Shown here in pieces: positions 1 through 7,766 of a stretch of DNA of 64,000 nt. A program made the position numbers and the translations under genes. The stretch is from Yinghuangia seranimata (GTDB taxonomy: Bacteria > Actinomycetota > Actinomycetes > Streptomycetales > Streptomycetaceae). The notes beneath the pieces are model-generated. The model was given only the letters and a program-made list of their open reading frames with translations. It did not search any database and was not told the DNA's origin. How positions within the stretch are numbered: the first letter of the stretch is position 1; each line of letters begins with the position of its first letter. The stretch is from positions 62,001-126,000 of the forward strand of contig NZ_JASAOI010000026.1 of the NCBI RefSeq assembly GCF_029953285.1, given 5' to 3'.

Positions 1-1293
1 CGCCACCACACTCGCCGCGTCGTCCGGAACCGACAGGCGCGTACAGATCGGGTGCCACGCCATCGTGTCGACGCCGCGTTTGACCGGGGTCAGCCACAAC
101 TCGGCGTGCGGGTCGAGGCCCACCGCCATGAGCAACGCCAGCGCGCTCATGCTCTTGCCCGCCCCGGGTTGCCCGCCGTACAGGAACGAGCCCTCGAACG
201 CCGAGACGGTCACCGGGCGGTCGCGGATGTCGCGGAACAGCTCGACCCGGCCCCACATGTCCGTCTGCCCCGCACCGGGGCGCGCGAGCGGGTTCGTGGG
301 CGAGTCGCCGGTGAACGGGTGCTCGTTGTAGACGCGCAGCAGAACCCGCCCGCCGTGGCCGCGTACGTGCGCGAGGTCGACCTGTGCGGGGTCGGTGCCG
401 AACGCGGACGCCAGCTCGGCGCCGCGCCTCACGGCCTTGTCCGCCGGGACCCCGCCCGGCAGCTCGACCATGGCCACCCATGCCGTGCCGTCGCTCGCCA
501 CCGGGCCGACCACCCGCACGGCGCCGAGCTTCGCCGCGGCGAACGCTTCGCGGACGGCCTTGCTGCCCAGACGTCCGGTCACCAGTGCGGGCCCGGTGTC
601 GGCGGGTACGCGCCTGCGCTTCTCGACCGCGGCGGCCGTGCCGAACACCGCGGCGCCGAGCAGGTACGGCGTGGCCGGCCACTGCGCGACGTCGCCGACG
701 GTGCCGAGCAGGCCCCCGACGGGCCCAAGATGGTCGAGGAGCCACCCGACCGGCTTGTCAACGACCGGCAGCGCATCAACCGCCGTGAACCCGGCCGTCC
801 CGCCGACCGACCACGTGAGCGTCTTCCGCCGCCGCGCCCGGATCTTCTCGACCATCTCCGGCTTCTCGGCGCGGTGGTCGGCGTACTCGTCGGCGCGCAC
901 CCACCGCCACAGGAGACCGGCGCCCCGCGCGGTACCCGCCAGCCCAAGTACGAGCGTCTGCCCGGCCACCCTGGCGACCACCACGGGCGCCACCCGACGA
1001 CCACCCGTAACCCGGTGCACGAGCCGCTTGGCGGTCGTCGAGGTGGTGTCATTGACACCACCTGCGGTGGTCGTCTTGATGGTCGTGCGACCGGCCGCCG
1101 CGGCGACCAGCGGGACCGTGGAGCGTGTCACGACCGCGCCCTCGACGAGACCGGCCTGACGCAGCATCTCGTCGGTGTCGACGACCGGGATGGTTACATT
1201 TGTAACCGTTGCCTGGGGTGCGAGAGCACCGGACGGGCGGCCGTGCACGAACTCCGGCTCGTCCTCCGGCCGGTGCTGGATGACCTCGGTCAC
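1..1293 (-). CDS. TraB/FtsK-like conjugal DNA translocase of an AICE (partial, C-terminus outside window)
   Basis: The reading frame on the minus strand is open from a GTG at 1291-1293 to the window edge, so only about 431 N-terminal codons are seen. A Walker A motif GGQPGAGKS lies at about residue 375, preceded by a YNEHPFTGDSPTNP stretch, as in FtsK/SpoIIIE-type translocases of integrative conjugative elements (TraB family). Two hydrophobic stretches lie at about residues 105-130 and 210-230. These ATPases pump double-stranded DNA between mycelial cells. The GTG overlaps the stop of the upstream transfer gene (GTGA), implying translational coupling. The fold and Walker A are seen. The TraB role is inferred from family and neighbours. 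Confidence 0.82.
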   Translation of the reverse strand, partial: MTEVIQHRPEDEPEFVHGRPSGALAPQATVTNVTIPVVDTDEMLRQAGLVEGAVVTRSTVPLVAAAAGRTTIKTTTAGGVNDTTSTTAKRLVHRVTGGRRVAPVVVARVAGQTLVLGLAGTARGAGLLWRWVRADEYADHRAEKPEMVEKIRARRRKTLTWSVGGTAGFTAVDALPVVDKPVGWLLDHLGPVGGLLGTVGDVAQWPATPYLLGAAVFGTAAAVEKRRRVPADTGPALVTGRLGSKAVREAFAAAKLGAVRVVGPVASDGTAWVAMVELPGGVPADKAVRRGAELASAFGTDPAQVDLAHVRGHGGRVLLRVYNEHPFTGDSPTNPLARPGAGQTDMWGRVELFRDIRDRPVTVSAFEGSFLYGGQPGAGKSMSALALLMAVGLDPHAELWLTPVKRGVDTMAWHPICTRLSVPDDAASVVA

Positions 1294-2432
1294 CGGCCCG
1301 CCCCCACGACCTCGCGCCGCAGCTCGACCGCACGCCGCCGGGAGACGCCGAGCGTGGTCCGCAATGCGTCGACGGTCACCGGCCGGCGCGTGGTCTGCAG
1401 CGCGTCCCGCTGCAGCTTCCGCGCGGCCCGCCGCAGCTCGGTGTCAGACAAGACCTGTTGTCCGATGGCCTCGACCGCGTCGAGGTCAGGGATACGCGCG
1501 GTCTGCGCACCCTCCGCAGTGAGGGTCGGGACTACTCCCGACCCTTCGGTGACCGTGGCGATATGAGCACGGTTCCGACTGGCATCTGTGGTCGCCTGGA
1601 CCGTGGTTGCGTCTGCGCGCGTGACGGAACCCGCGGCCGGGAATACGAGCGGCTGGTCGACCACCGGCGCGACCATCTCCCCGGGATCCCGGGAAGTTTC
1701 CGGGTGGTCGTGCGCCTGGTCGTCGAGTCGGTCATCCCGTACCGGTGCCGACGACCACCCGGCGACCACGGCGGGTGCATGGGGTCGGTCGGCCGGCGCG
1801 CTGTGCGTGGGGTCGGTCATCTGGTCGTCGAGGTGGTCGTCTGCCCGGTCGTCCCACGGGGCCCGCCACGGCTCTTCCCACGACGACGGCTCGTCGGCGG
1901 AATCGGTAACAATGTCAAAGGTTTCCGCCCCGGCGGCGACGGGGTCGGTACTACCGACGTCATCAGCGCCGACCATTTTCGCGGCGCCCCGAAGATGGTC
2001 ACCCGCCGCCGCGGCGACCTCGAGGGGGATGGCATCCGTACCGCGGACGTCGTCGACGACGACCTCGAGGTGAGGGTCTCCAGACTGTGGAGACCCGTGG
2101 GCGCGCCCGTCGTCGAGCAGGACGTGAGTGCGCCACAGCACCAGCGGCGCCAGCGACGACACCGCCACGACCACCCCGACCGGCGGCCCGCCCGGCGGGA
2201 GCAGGTGCGCCGTCGCGTTCGCGCCGATCATCACCAGCACCGCGGGCAGCACCTCGCGCCGCGCCCGGATCGCCGCGACTGCGTACGCGTCCAGGCACAC
2301 CGGCCCCGCCGCGGACACCCACCGGCCGAACCCGCACCCGGCGTACAGGGCGTACTCGCCCGCCGCCGTCAACACCACCGCCGCAAGCAGCGCCAGCCAC
2401 GCCAGCGCCCACGACACCCTGTCGACCCTCAC
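1290..2432 (-). CDS. DUF2637/Spd-like membrane transfer protein of the AICE
   Basis: 380 residues. The first 85 residues carry three or four hydrophobic helices (beginning VSWALAWLALLAAVVLTAA), resembling DUF2637 spread (Spd) proteins that sit beside TraB in actinomycete elements. A long acidic, Asp/His-rich, probably disordered middle follows. The last 40 residues look like a helix-turn-helix (TLGVSRRRAVELRREV). I chose the GTG at 2430-2432 because it overlaps the upstream stop (GTGA) and directly precedes the first membrane helix. The longer frame upstream only reads through the neighbouring gene. Role: intramycelial plasmid spread, by family and context. Confidence 0.7.
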   Translation of the reverse strand: MRVDRVSWALAWLALLAAVVLTAAGEYALYAGCGFGRWVSAAGPVCLDAYAVAAIRARREVLPAVLVMIGANATAHLLPPGGPPVGVVVAVSSLAPLVLWRTHVLLDDGRAHGSPQSGDPHLEVVVDDVRGTDAIPLEVAAAAGDHLRGAAKMVGADDVGSTDPVAAGAETFDIVTDSADEPSSWEEPWRAPWDDRADDHLDDQMTDPTHSAPADRPHAPAVVAGWSSAPVRDDRLDDQAHDHPETSRDPGEMVAPVVDQPLVFPAAGSVTRADATTVQATTDASRNRAHIATVTEGSGVVPTLTAEGAQTARIPDLDAVEAIGQQVLSDTELRRAARKLQRDALQTTRRPVTVDALRTTLGVSRRRAVELRREVVGAGR

Positions 2433-2653
2433 CGGCTGGCCTCCCCGTGCGCGCTGGCGACGGCGTCGACCAGGCTGCCGAGCATCGAGGCCAGTTGGCC
2501 GTGCCCGCCCGCGTAGTCGAGATCGCTCAGGCCGGCCTGCCGCCGCGCCTCGATCTCGCCGAGCAGGCACCGGGCCCGCTCAGCCACGGCCACCAGGTAC
2601 CGGACCGCGTAGTCGTCCGCCGGGAGCTCGGGGCGCGTCTCGTTGCTGCTCAT
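2429..2653 (-). CDS. small AICE protein, 74 aa, function unknown
   Basis: 74 residues, mostly helical, with an acidic first half and an Ala/Leu-rich helix (residues about 18-40). Its start overlaps the stop of the upstream 91-residue gene (ATGA) and its stop overlaps the start of the Spd-like gene, so it is the second member of a four-gene coupled transfer operon. I recognise no family. Small helical proteins of this kind are common between the first cargo gene and the Spd gene in Streptomyces AICEs. Confidence 0.65.
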   Translation of the reverse strand: MSSNETRPELPADDYAVRYLVAVAERARCLLGEIEARRQAGLSDLDYAGGHGQLASMLGSLVDAVASAHGEASR

Positions 2654-2925
2654 GCCCGCCCCCGCTCGTCACGGGTCCACGCGAACGGCTCGGTGTGCTG
2701 CGCCCGGTTGTAGACCTCGATCGCCCGGCCGTCGCACCCGGGGAGCGGGTAGACGCGCGGGCGGATGAGGGACGCGTACAGCCGCGCGCCGTGGTGCACG
2801 CACGCGGACGCGTCGCCGCCGAACTGGTCGAGGATGCGCACGATGACCAGGCCCTCGCAGGGGTCGGGGTCGTCGGCGTGCGCGGCCGGGCAACGGGCCG
2901 GAGGGGGTTGTACGTTGCTCATCAC
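2650..2925 (-). CDS. small Cys/His-containing AICE protein, 91 aa
   Basis: 91 residues with Cys/His pairs (CPAAH, PCEG, CVHHGARLY) suggesting metal binding, and a C-terminal AIEVYNRAQHTEPFAW segment. It is the first gene of the transfer operon and overlaps the next gene by ATGA. The sequence just upstream of the start contains AGGAG, a good ribosome-binding site. The family resembles short conserved hypothetical proteins found at the end of actinomycete integrative elements. The molecular role is unknown. Confidence 0.62.
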   Translation of the reverse strand: MMSNVQPPPARCPAAHADDPDPCEGLVIVRILDQFGGDASACVHHGARLYASLIRPRVYPLPGCDGRAIEVYNRAQHTEPFAWTRDERGRA

Positions 2926-2960
2926 GAGCGGACTCCTTGCGGATGAAGGGTCCGGCCGTA

Positions 2961-2997
2961 GGCCCCGGTCGAGGTGTTACCGCACCTCGCCGGGGCC
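2961..2997. repeat. inverted repeat upstream of the AICE transfer operon
   Basis: GGCCCCGG-tc-GAGGTG pairs with CACCTC-g-CCGGGGCC around a 6-nt loop, giving 14 base pairs with one small internal loop. It lies 36 bp upstream of the first minus-strand gene, so it could be an operator, a leader hairpin or a terminator of transcription entering from the chromosome. Confidence 0.5.
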
Positions 2998-3006
2998 GTC
3001 TCGTTC

Positions 3007-3028
3007 CCGTACACATGCCGTACACATG
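3007..3028. repeat. perfect 11-bp tandem direct repeat near the attachment site
   Basis: CCGTACACATG occurs twice back to back. Short direct repeats at this distance (about 100 bp) from an att core are typical arm-type binding sites of tyrosine integrases or excisionases, but no integrase gene is visible here. Confidence 0.6.
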
Positions 3029-3054
3029 GGTCCGAGACTGGCCGGGATAACGAG

Positions 3055-3077
3055 GGATATGGCGGGATGCCATATCC
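3055..3077. repeat. perfect 9-bp inverted repeat near the attachment site
   Basis: GGATATGGC, 5-nt spacer, GCCATATCC. It lies between the 11-bp direct repeats and the att core and is the most AT-rich spot in the region. It is a candidate recombination accessory site or protein operator. Confidence 0.5.
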
Positions 3078-3129
3078 GCAGGTCAACCGGCCTGTGAGGC
3101 TCTTTGCGCTGGTCAGGGGATCAACCGGA

Positions 3130-3178
3130 ATGCCCTCGTAATGCGTAGGTCAAGGGTTCGATTCCCTTAGGCGGCTCC
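3130..3178 (+). other. AICE attachment site: 3' fragment of a tRNA-Thr(CGT) gene
   Basis: The sequence contains a 7-nt anticodon loop CTCGTAA (anticodon CGT), a perfect T-arm (AAGGG TTCGATT CCCTT, 3152-3168) and a 3' acceptor strand AGGCGGC (3169-3175). No matching 5' acceptor or D-arm precedes it, so this is not a functional tRNA gene. Site-specific integration into a tRNA 3' end leaves one intact tRNA at one junction and such a partial copy at the other. This is therefore the distal junction, and the intact tRNA-Thr should lie to the left of the window. Confidence 0.8.
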
Positions 3179-3183
3179 GAACA

Positions 3184-3216
3184 GGCCAGGTCAGACACTG
3201 TCTGACCTGGCCTTTT
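3184..3216 (+). terminator. rho-independent terminator of the original tRNA-Thr locus
   Basis: 12-bp perfect stem GGCCAGGTCAGA / TCTGACCTGGCC with a 5-nt loop, followed by TTTT. It sits directly behind the tRNA fragment, as expected for the chromosomal terminator of the tRNA gene into which the element inserted. Confidence 0.85.
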
Positions 3217-3236
3217 GGTTTTGTGTGCCTGGTGGG

Positions 3237-3575
3237 TCACGCCGGGTTCGGGGTTCCCGGCCGGGTCGGCGGAGGGTGCCGAGGTACTGGACGGCGCGGT
3301 AGGCGGACGCGAGGGCACCGTCGACGGAGCCGGGGGCGGCCTGGTCGGTGGTGGCGACGGTGAGGCGGCCCATCGGGGTGCCGATGATCCGCGATGCCGT
3401 CCTGCATGATCTCGACGGTGTCCGCGCGGAACCGGTCGCCGAGGCGCAGGCCGGCACGGCGCTCGACGAGTTCCGGGATCTGCTCGGCGCCGCGGTCGCG
3501 CTCCCACCACAGGGCGCCGGTGACGCGCGCGGTGGGCAGGCCGCGTTCGACCGCCTCCCCACCCCGTTGTCGTAG
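3237..3575 (-). pseudogene. decayed 3' end of an oxidoreductase-like gene
   Basis: Codon-biased minus-strand sequence reads ALWWERDRGAEQIPELVERR... and then, after a single frame shift near 3375-3385, continues as IIGTPMGRLTVATTDQAAPG followed by VDGALASAYRAVQYL. The last segment resembles the C-terminal FAD-contacting end of flavin amine oxidases (GR-x-A-T..-G-xx-DGA-x-S-x-RA). There is no plausible start in one frame, and the 5' part is replaced by the TetR gene. I read it as a truncated, frameshifted remnant. The family assignment is tentative. Confidence 0.4.
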
Positions 3576-3578
3576 GGT
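3573..3578 (+). promoter_or_regulatory. -10 element TAGGGT, probable leaderless promoter of the TetR gene
   Basis: TAGGGT ends 6 nt before the ATG at 3585 and no Shine-Dalgarno is present. Confidence 0.5.
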
Positions 3579-3584
3579 CGCGGT

Positions 3585-4301
3585 ATGGCGGAGCGCGTGG
3601 TCCCCGAGCCGCAGCGGCGGCGCAGGCGGCCGACCAAGCAGGGCACGGTCCTTTCGCAGGAACTGATCGTCGAGACGGCGTTGCGGCTGGTCGGTCGGCA
3701 CGGGGCCGACGCGTTGTCCGCCCGGCGCCTCGGGGCGGCGCTCGGCGCCGATCCCACGGCCATCTACCGCTACTTCCGCAGCACCGACGACCTCCTCCTC
3801 GCCGTCGCGGACGAGCTGCTCGGCCAGGCCCAGGAGGGCTGGACCGCCACCGGCGACTGGCGCGAGGACCTGCGCGAGCTGGGCCTGCGGCTCTACGCCG
3901 CGTACGCGCGGCACCCCCAGGCCGCGCTCCTGGCGGCGCACCGCACCACCGGCCGCGGCAACGAGATCACGGCGGTCGAGACGTTGCTCGGCGTGCTGCG
4001 CTCGGCCGGATTCCCCGACGCCGAGGCCGTCCGGATCTACCACGCCTTCGCCGACCAGACCCTCGCGTTCAGCTCCCTGCGCGCGGCCTCCGTCGCCCTG
4101 CCCCCCGAAGCCCTGGCCGCGGACCGGAAGGTCTGGCGGGAGACGTACGGCCGTCTCGACCCGGACGCGCACCCGAACATCGCGGCGACCATGACGCTGC
4201 TCGAGACCGAGATGGCGGGCAGCGGCTATCCGGCCGCGCTGGAGCTGCTGCTCGACGCCGTCGAAGCCCGCCTCGCCGCCGGGTCGCCCGCCGGAGACTG
4301 A
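3585..4301 (+). CDS. TetR/AcrR-family transcriptional regulator (TetR_C-type ligand domain)
   Basis: 238 residues. Residues about 22-68 form a TetR helix-turn-helix (SARRLGAALGADPTAIYRYFRSTDDLL). The C-terminal part fits the TetR class with a tetracycline-repressor-like C domain. A basic PEPQRRRRRPTKQG extension precedes the DNA-binding domain. It converges on the DHA2-type MFS gene and the two share a stop-codon hairpin, so this regulator probably controls that efflux pump. Ligand unknown. The ATG at 3585 fits a leaderless start. Confidence 0.85.
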   Translation: MAERVVPEPQRRRRRPTKQGTVLSQELIVETALRLVGRHGADALSARRLGAALGADPTAIYRYFRSTDDLLLAVADELLGQAQEGWTATGDWREDLRELGLRLYAAYARHPQAALLAAHRTTGRGNEITAVETLLGVLRSAGFPDAEAVRIYHAFADQTLAFSSLRAASVALPPEALAADRKVWRETYGRLDPDAHPNIAATMTLLETEMAGSGYPAALELLLDAVEARLAAGSPAGD

Positions 4302-4317
4302 CGCCACAAGGCGTCAG
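4298..4317. terminator. bidirectional hairpin containing both converging stop codons
   Basis: CTGACGCC-ACAA-GGCGTCAG, a perfect 8-bp stem with a 4-nt loop. The left arm contains the TGA of the TetR gene and the right arm contains the TGA of the MFS gene read on the other strand. No U-tract follows. Confidence 0.65.
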
Positions 4318-5729
4318 CCGTGGTGGCCGCCCCTCGCGTTCGGAGCGGGGACGCGGGGGAGGAACGCGGCGGCGGCCAAGCCGATCAGGGCGAGGGCGGC
4401 GAGCGTGATCATGGCCGCCGCGTAGGCGTGCTTGGTCAGGCCGGCGACGAGGATCGTTCCGGCGATGGCGGTGCCGAGCGAGGAGCCCAGGTTGGACACG
4501 CTGCGGGACAGCCCGGAGATCTCGCCCTGCTGCTCCTCGCGGAAGCTCGACTGGACGACGTTGACGGACGGCGTGAGCATGATGCCCAGGCCGAGTCCGA
4601 TCATGAGGAGCCCGGGGGCGAACGCCCACGGGCTGGGGGAGCCGGCGACCAGGCCGAGCAGGACGCCGATGCCCAGGATCGTGTGGACGAATCCGACCAT
4701 GATCAGCGTGCGTTGCGACCGCCGCTTGGCGAGCCGCTCGGCGGCCAGCGACGACGCGAGGATGCCGAGCGTGGCGGCCGTGAAGATCACGCCGGTCTGG
4801 ATCGCGTCGTATCCGCGCACGACCTGCAGGTAGGCGGCCACCACGAACGACGTCCCCATGAGGACGAGCCACTGGATGTTCTGGGTGACGAGGCCGAAGT
4901 TGGAGGTGCGGACGCGGAACAGGCTCGTGGACAGCAGCGGTTCCTTCCCCGCCCGTTCCATCGCGCGCGCGGACCGGAAGAACCACAGCAGCACGAGCGC
5001 GCCCGCGACCAGCAGGCCCAGCGTCAGCCAGAGGTTGTTGTCCGCCGCCAGGATGCCCGTGACGACGAGGACGAGGCCGACGGCCGACAGGACCGCGCCC
5101 TTGACGTCGAACGGCCGTTCCGGATCCGGGGGCAGCGGGTCCACGATGCGCCGGCTGAGCCACAGGATCCCCACGATCACCAGCGCCTGGAAGACGAACG
5201 CCGCGCGCCAGCTGATCGCCGACGTGATGAGCCCGCCGATCAGCGGGCCCGCGGCGGCACCCACCCCGCCCATCGCCATGATCGCGCCGAACGCCCGGGC
5301 GCGTGAGGTCAGGTCGGGGAACAGGAGCGTCGTGAGGATGTAGACCGGCGGGATCAGCAGGGCCGTTCCGACGCCTTCGAGGATCGAGTTGCCGAGGATG
5401 AGCACCCCGAGGCCGGGCGACACCGCGCTCAGCAGCGCGCCGACGCCGTAGACCGCCAGGCCGACCAGGAAGCACCGCTTGCGGCCGAAGATGTCGGTGG
5501 CCTTGCCGCCCGGGATCATCAGCGCCGCCATGACCAGGAGGAAGATCGTGATGGCGACCTGGACCCCCTGGACGGTCGTGTCGAGGTCATGGCTGATGTC
5601 GTTGATCATCACGTTCATGTTGGAGCCGGCGAAGCTGCAGATGAACTGCGCGAGGGCCAGCGGAACCAGGACACCACGGGGTGCGCTCGCCGTGCCCGGC
5701 GACGGGTGGGAGGCGTCCGTGCTGTCCAT
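4314..5729 (-). CDS. DHA2-family MFS multidrug efflux transporter
   Basis: 471 residues with about 14 predicted membrane helices. Motif A-like GGKATDIFGRKRCFLVG follows helix 2 and motif C-like GPLIGGLITSAISWRAAFV lies in helix 5, both typical of the 14-helix drug:H+ antiporter 2 family. Acts in the cytoplasmic membrane, exporting hydrophobic compounds. It starts 9 bp downstream of the GH15 gene on the same strand, so the two are probably co-transcribed. The convergent TetR gene is its likely regulator. Substrate unknown. Confidence 0.85.
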   Translation of the reverse strand: MDSTDASHPSPGTASAPRGVLVPLALAQFICSFAGSNMNVMINDISHDLDTTVQGVQVAITIFLLVMAALMIPGGKATDIFGRKRCFLVGLAVYGVGALLSAVSPGLGVLILGNSILEGVGTALLIPPVYILTTLLFPDLTSRARAFGAIMAMGGVGAAAGPLIGGLITSAISWRAAFVFQALVIVGILWLSRRIVDPLPPDPERPFDVKGAVLSAVGLVLVVTGILAADNNLWLTLGLLVAGALVLLWFFRSARAMERAGKEPLLSTSLFRVRTSNFGLVTQNIQWLVLMGTSFVVAAYLQVVRGYDAIQTGVIFTAATLGILASSLAAERLAKRRSQRTLIMVGFVHTILGIGVLLGLVAGSPSPWAFAPGLLMIGLGLGIMLTPSVNVVQSSFREEQQGEISGLSRSVSNLGSSLGTAIAGTILVAGLTKHAYAAAMITLAALALIGLAAAAFLPRVPAPNARGGHHG

Positions 5730-5738
5730 CGGGCCCGC

Positions 5739-7589
5739 CTAGAAGTGCTTCCGCGGCGACCTGGCGTCCGCGGCGTCGAGTTCCTCGTCCAGCGCCATGG
5801 CGGCGGTGACGAGCGCGAGATGGGTGAACGCCTGCGGGAAGTTGCCGAGTTGCTCACCGGAAGGGCCGATCTCCTCGGCGAACAGGCCCACGTGGTTGGC
5901 GTAGGTGAGCATCTTGTCGAAGGCGTACCGGGCCTGCCCGGTCCGGCCGGAGCGGGCGAGCGCGTCGACGTACAGGAAGCTGCACAGGTTGAACGTCCCC
6001 TCGGAGCCCCGCAGTCCGTCGGGAGAGGCCTCCGGGTCGTACCGGTAGACCAGGCTGTCGCTGACCAGTTCCTCGTCCATGGCGTCGAGCGTGCTGAGCC
6101 ACGCCGGGTCGTGCGGGGAGATGAAGCCGACCCTGGGCATGAGCAGGAGCGAGGCGTCCAGGACGTCGGCGTCGTAGTGCTGCACGAACGCCTTCCGCTT
6201 CTCGCTCCACCCGCGGTCGGTGATCTGGCGGAATACCGCGTCGCGTTCGAACGTCCAGCGCCCGACGTCGGCCGGGCGGGAGAACTGCGTGGCCAGCCGG
6301 ATGCCGCGGTCGAAGGCGACCCACGTCATCAGGCGGCTGTACGTGAAGTCCTTTCGGCCGCCGCGGGTTTCCCAGATCCCTTCGTCGGGCTGGTCCCAGG
6401 TGTCGGCGAGCCAGTCCAGCATGGACGACATCGCCTTCCAGCCGTGGATGCCTCCCATGTCGCGGGACTGGGCCAGCGCGTCGGCGGCCTCGCCGTAGAT
6501 GTCGAGCTGTATCTGGTCGGCGGCCGCGTTGCCGGCCCGTACCGGTGCCGAACCGCGGTAGCCCTCGAGGTGGTCCAGGACCTCCTCGGTCAGGTGCGGG
6601 TCGCCGTCGACGCGGTACATGATCTGCAGCGGCGAACCCGACGCGGTGCTCCCGGCTTCCAGGCGTTCGCGCATCCAGCGGCGGAAGTCCTGTGCCTCCT
6701 GCGTGAATCCGAGGTCGACCAGGGTCCTGACCGACAGCGAGGCGTCCCGGATCCACGTGTACCGGTAGTCCCAGTTGCGCTCGCCGCCGATCTGTTCGGG
6801 CAGTCCCATCGTGGCCGCGGCGATCGGCGCGCCGGTCGGCGCGTACGTGAGCAGCTTGAGGGTGATCGCCGAGCGGTTGACCATGGTCCGCCAGCGGCCC
6901 CGGTACGTCGACGAGCGCAGCCACTCCAGCCAGAACCCCCAGCACGACTCCAGCCGGGCGCGGATGCCGTCCGGCGTCGGCGGAGGAGGAGGGGGGCCGC
7001 CCGCGGTCATGCTGGTGAGGACGACCGCGGCCGTCTCGCCGGCGGACAGGGTGAAGCGCGCGGTGATGTCGTCATCGTCCGACCGCAGCACGACGGGCCC
7101 GCCGGCGCTCTGGATGTAGAGGTCCTGACCCGCTCCGCTGAAGACCGCCGACGCGTCGTCGATCATCGTGAGGTCGTGCCGCGCGCGGCCGTAGTCGAAG
7201 CGGGGCCGGCAGATGAGGGAGAACGGCAGGCTGCCGCGCACCACGCGGGCGACCCTGATCAGGGTGTGCCGGTCGGTGGCCGCGGCCCCGGCGAGCGGCT
7301 CCATGAAGTCCGCGACCTCGCCGACGCCGCCGGGCCCCATGAAGCGCGTGACGAGCACGGCGGTGTCCGCGAGGTAGAGCTGGCGGACCGTACCGGCCTC
7401 CGAGTCCGGCAGGTCCGCCGCGAGCCGGCAGAAGCCGCCGCGGTCGCTGTCCAGCAGGGCCGCGAACACGCTGGGCGAGTCGAAGCGCGGCGTGCACCAC
7501 CAGTCGACGACTCCGTCCGACGACACGAGCGCCGCGGTCTGCAGGTCGCCGACCATGCCGTGGTCGGCGATGGGCGGATAGCGGTTCAC
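5739..7589 (-). CDS. glycoside hydrolase family 15 protein (trehalase/glucoamylase-like)
   Basis: 616 residues from the GTG at 7587-7589, which has GGAGGAGAG about 5 nt upstream. A much longer frame continues upstream but only as antisense of the phosphatase. The N-terminus (PPIADHGMVGDLQTAALVS) is the trehalase-like domain of actinobacterial GH15 enzymes. The catalytic (alpha/alpha)6 barrel includes GGERNWDYRYTWIRDAS and QAFTHLAL near the C-terminus. No signal peptide, so a cytoplasmic alpha-glucosidase, trehalase or isomaltose-type activity is likely. Substrate not determinable from sequence. Confidence 0.85.
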   Translation of the reverse strand: MNRYPPIADHGMVGDLQTAALVSSDGVVDWWCTPRFDSPSVFAALLDSDRGGFCRLAADLPDSEAGTVRQLYLADTAVLVTRFMGPGGVGEVADFMEPLAGAAATDRHTLIRVARVVRGSLPFSLICRPRFDYGRARHDLTMIDDASAVFSGAGQDLYIQSAGGPVVLRSDDDDITARFTLSAGETAAVVLTSMTAGGPPPPPPTPDGIRARLESCWGFWLEWLRSSTYRGRWRTMVNRSAITLKLLTYAPTGAPIAAATMGLPEQIGGERNWDYRYTWIRDASLSVRTLVDLGFTQEAQDFRRWMRERLEAGSTASGSPLQIMYRVDGDPHLTEEVLDHLEGYRGSAPVRAGNAAADQIQLDIYGEAADALAQSRDMGGIHGWKAMSSMLDWLADTWDQPDEGIWETRGGRKDFTYSRLMTWVAFDRGIRLATQFSRPADVGRWTFERDAVFRQITDRGWSEKRKAFVQHYDADVLDASLLLMPRVGFISPHDPAWLSTLDAMDEELVSDSLVYRYDPEASPDGLRGSEGTFNLCSFLYVDALARSGRTGQARYAFDKMLTYANHVGLFAEEIGPSGEQLGNFPQAFTHLALVTAAMALDEELDAADARSPRKHF

Positions 7590-7680
7590 GGCGCTCTCCT
7601 CCGGTCGGCCGACTACCAGCATCCACCGGGGTGCACAGGCCCGCATTTCGGCGCAGGCCGTCGGAAAGTCGACCGCTGGC

Positions 7681-7714
7681 GGGCACGTGAACGTCACCGA
7701 CGGTTCACGTGCCC
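7681..7714 (+). promoter_or_regulatory. PHO-box-like direct repeats inside a 12-bp palindrome upstream of phoA-like gene
   Basis: GGGCACGTGAAC, 10-nt spacer, GTTCACGTGCCC is a perfect inverted repeat. Read on the plus strand it also contains CGTCACC-gacg-GTTCACG (7692-7709), two 7-nt units spaced 11 nt apart. This matches the known Streptomyces PhoP box layout (GTTCACC-like units every 11 bp). Regulation by phosphate is inferred. Confidence 0.6.
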
Positions 7715-7766
7715 CTGGGAGGTTCTGGGCGTTTGCAGGAAAGACCCCGATTCGAGGAGCCACTCG

